The notes below the pieces were generated by a model. The model was not told the DNA's origin, ran no database searches, and saw only the letters and a program-made list of their open reading frames with translations. A stretch of DNA of 64,000 nt from Steromphala cineraria (lineage: Eukaryota; Mollusca; Gastropoda; Trochida; Trochidae), in contig OU744731.1 in assembly GCA_916613615.1 (NCBI GenBank), positions 13,956,726 to 14,020,725 on the forward strand, given 5' to 3'. The translations under genes were made by a program, and so were the position numbers. Position 1 is the stretch's first letter. The number at the start of each line of letters is the position of its first letter. Of this stretch, positions 63,814-64,000 are shown one piece after another.

Positions 63814-64000
63814 GTAACAATTTAATTTATGAAGGGAATGTTAATAACCGGTAAGGTAGATATAACTTCCAAAATGAGTTTTGTGTTAACTAAGTAAAAA
63901 TTGTCCCTTATCTAATAATTTTAGGGTAAAATGATATCATCAACTTCACGAGAGCCTAAGAAACTCTTTGAAACTTTTTCTGTTTCAATCTAGATAATTT
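63814..64000 (+). other. Intron, 5' part, running off the window
   Basis: A phase-0 intron starting GTAACA; at least 187 bp with no feature recognised and no convincing acceptor before the window ends. Confidence 0.75.

Larger units (their letters stand above)
59026..64000 (+). other. VWA5A-like: VWA5A-like gene, internal part (7 exons seen)
   Basis: Seven exons join in frame with GT-AG introns: 59026-59231, 59493-59721, 60134-60303, 60963-61059, 62556-62666, 62886-63012, 63669-63813. Intron phases after each exon are 0, 1, 0, 1, 1, 2, 0, and each junction restores a sensible codon. The order VIT, linker, VWA is that of the von Willebrand factor A domain-containing 5A family; inter-alpha-trypsin inhibitor heavy chains share the domains, but the sequence resembles VWA5A more (PVPL, VFPMD, VLNPRY, DRSGSM). 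The start codon exon lies left of the window beyond the satellite; the remainder of VWA and the C-terminus lie to the right. Most donors are weak (GTTGGA, GTGTTT, GTTTTT, GTCAAG). The cellular role in this organism is unknown; the human protein is mostly discussed as a possible tumour suppressor. Confidence 0.88.

Overview
This window is eukaryotic and almost certainly from an invertebrate animal. It has GT-AG introns, split codons, exons richer in G+C than the AT-rich introns, and a recognisable metazoan VIT/VWA protein. The exact organism cannot be fixed from sequence alone. Amphioxus (Branchiostoma) is my best guess, because minisatellites straddling exon edges have, as I recall, been reported there under the name 'mirages'. 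That is memory, not a search.

Positions 1-59063 (92% of the window) are one head-to-tail satellite of about 590 copies of a unit that is almost exactly 100 bp. It is already mid-array at base 1, so it continues to the left. The satellite is not anonymous: each unit holds the last ~62 bp of an intron (branch-point-like CTGAT, pyrimidine tract, AG) joined to the first 38 bp of an exon. The array runs without a break into the one genuine copy of that junction, at 59025/59026, where the exon continues into real coding sequence. The array is therefore the 3' part of an intron built from copies of its own 3' splice site. Internal order is visible: nested higher-order repeats (0.5, 0.9, 1.0, 1.8, 2.1, 2.2 and ~6.4 kb) in the distal, homogeneous part, and divergent, CpG-bearing, sometimes short units (79, 88, 90 bp) in the ~11 kb next to the gene.

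From 59026 to 63813 seven consecutive plus-strand coding exons of a VWA5A-like protein can be assembled with compatible phases: 59026-59231, 59493-59721, 60134-60303, 60963-61059, 62556-62666, 62886-63012 and 63669-63813. Exons 1-2 make the VIT domain, exons 3-4 the linker, and exons 5-7 the first half of the VWA domain, with a MIDAS motif DRSGS split over an intron and the GGT motif in the last exon. The N-terminal exon(s) must lie left of the window beyond the array, and the C-terminal exons lie to the right.

The other introns are short (0.2-1.5 kb). One holds a MITE-like inverted-repeat element. Another holds a single ~109-bp tandem duplication that again spans an intron/exon junction (75 bp of intron plus 30 bp of exon 6). 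So the process that seeded the 59-kb array seems to have happened twice in the same gene, once amplified and once not. No RNA genes, CRISPR arrays or prokaryotic features were seen.
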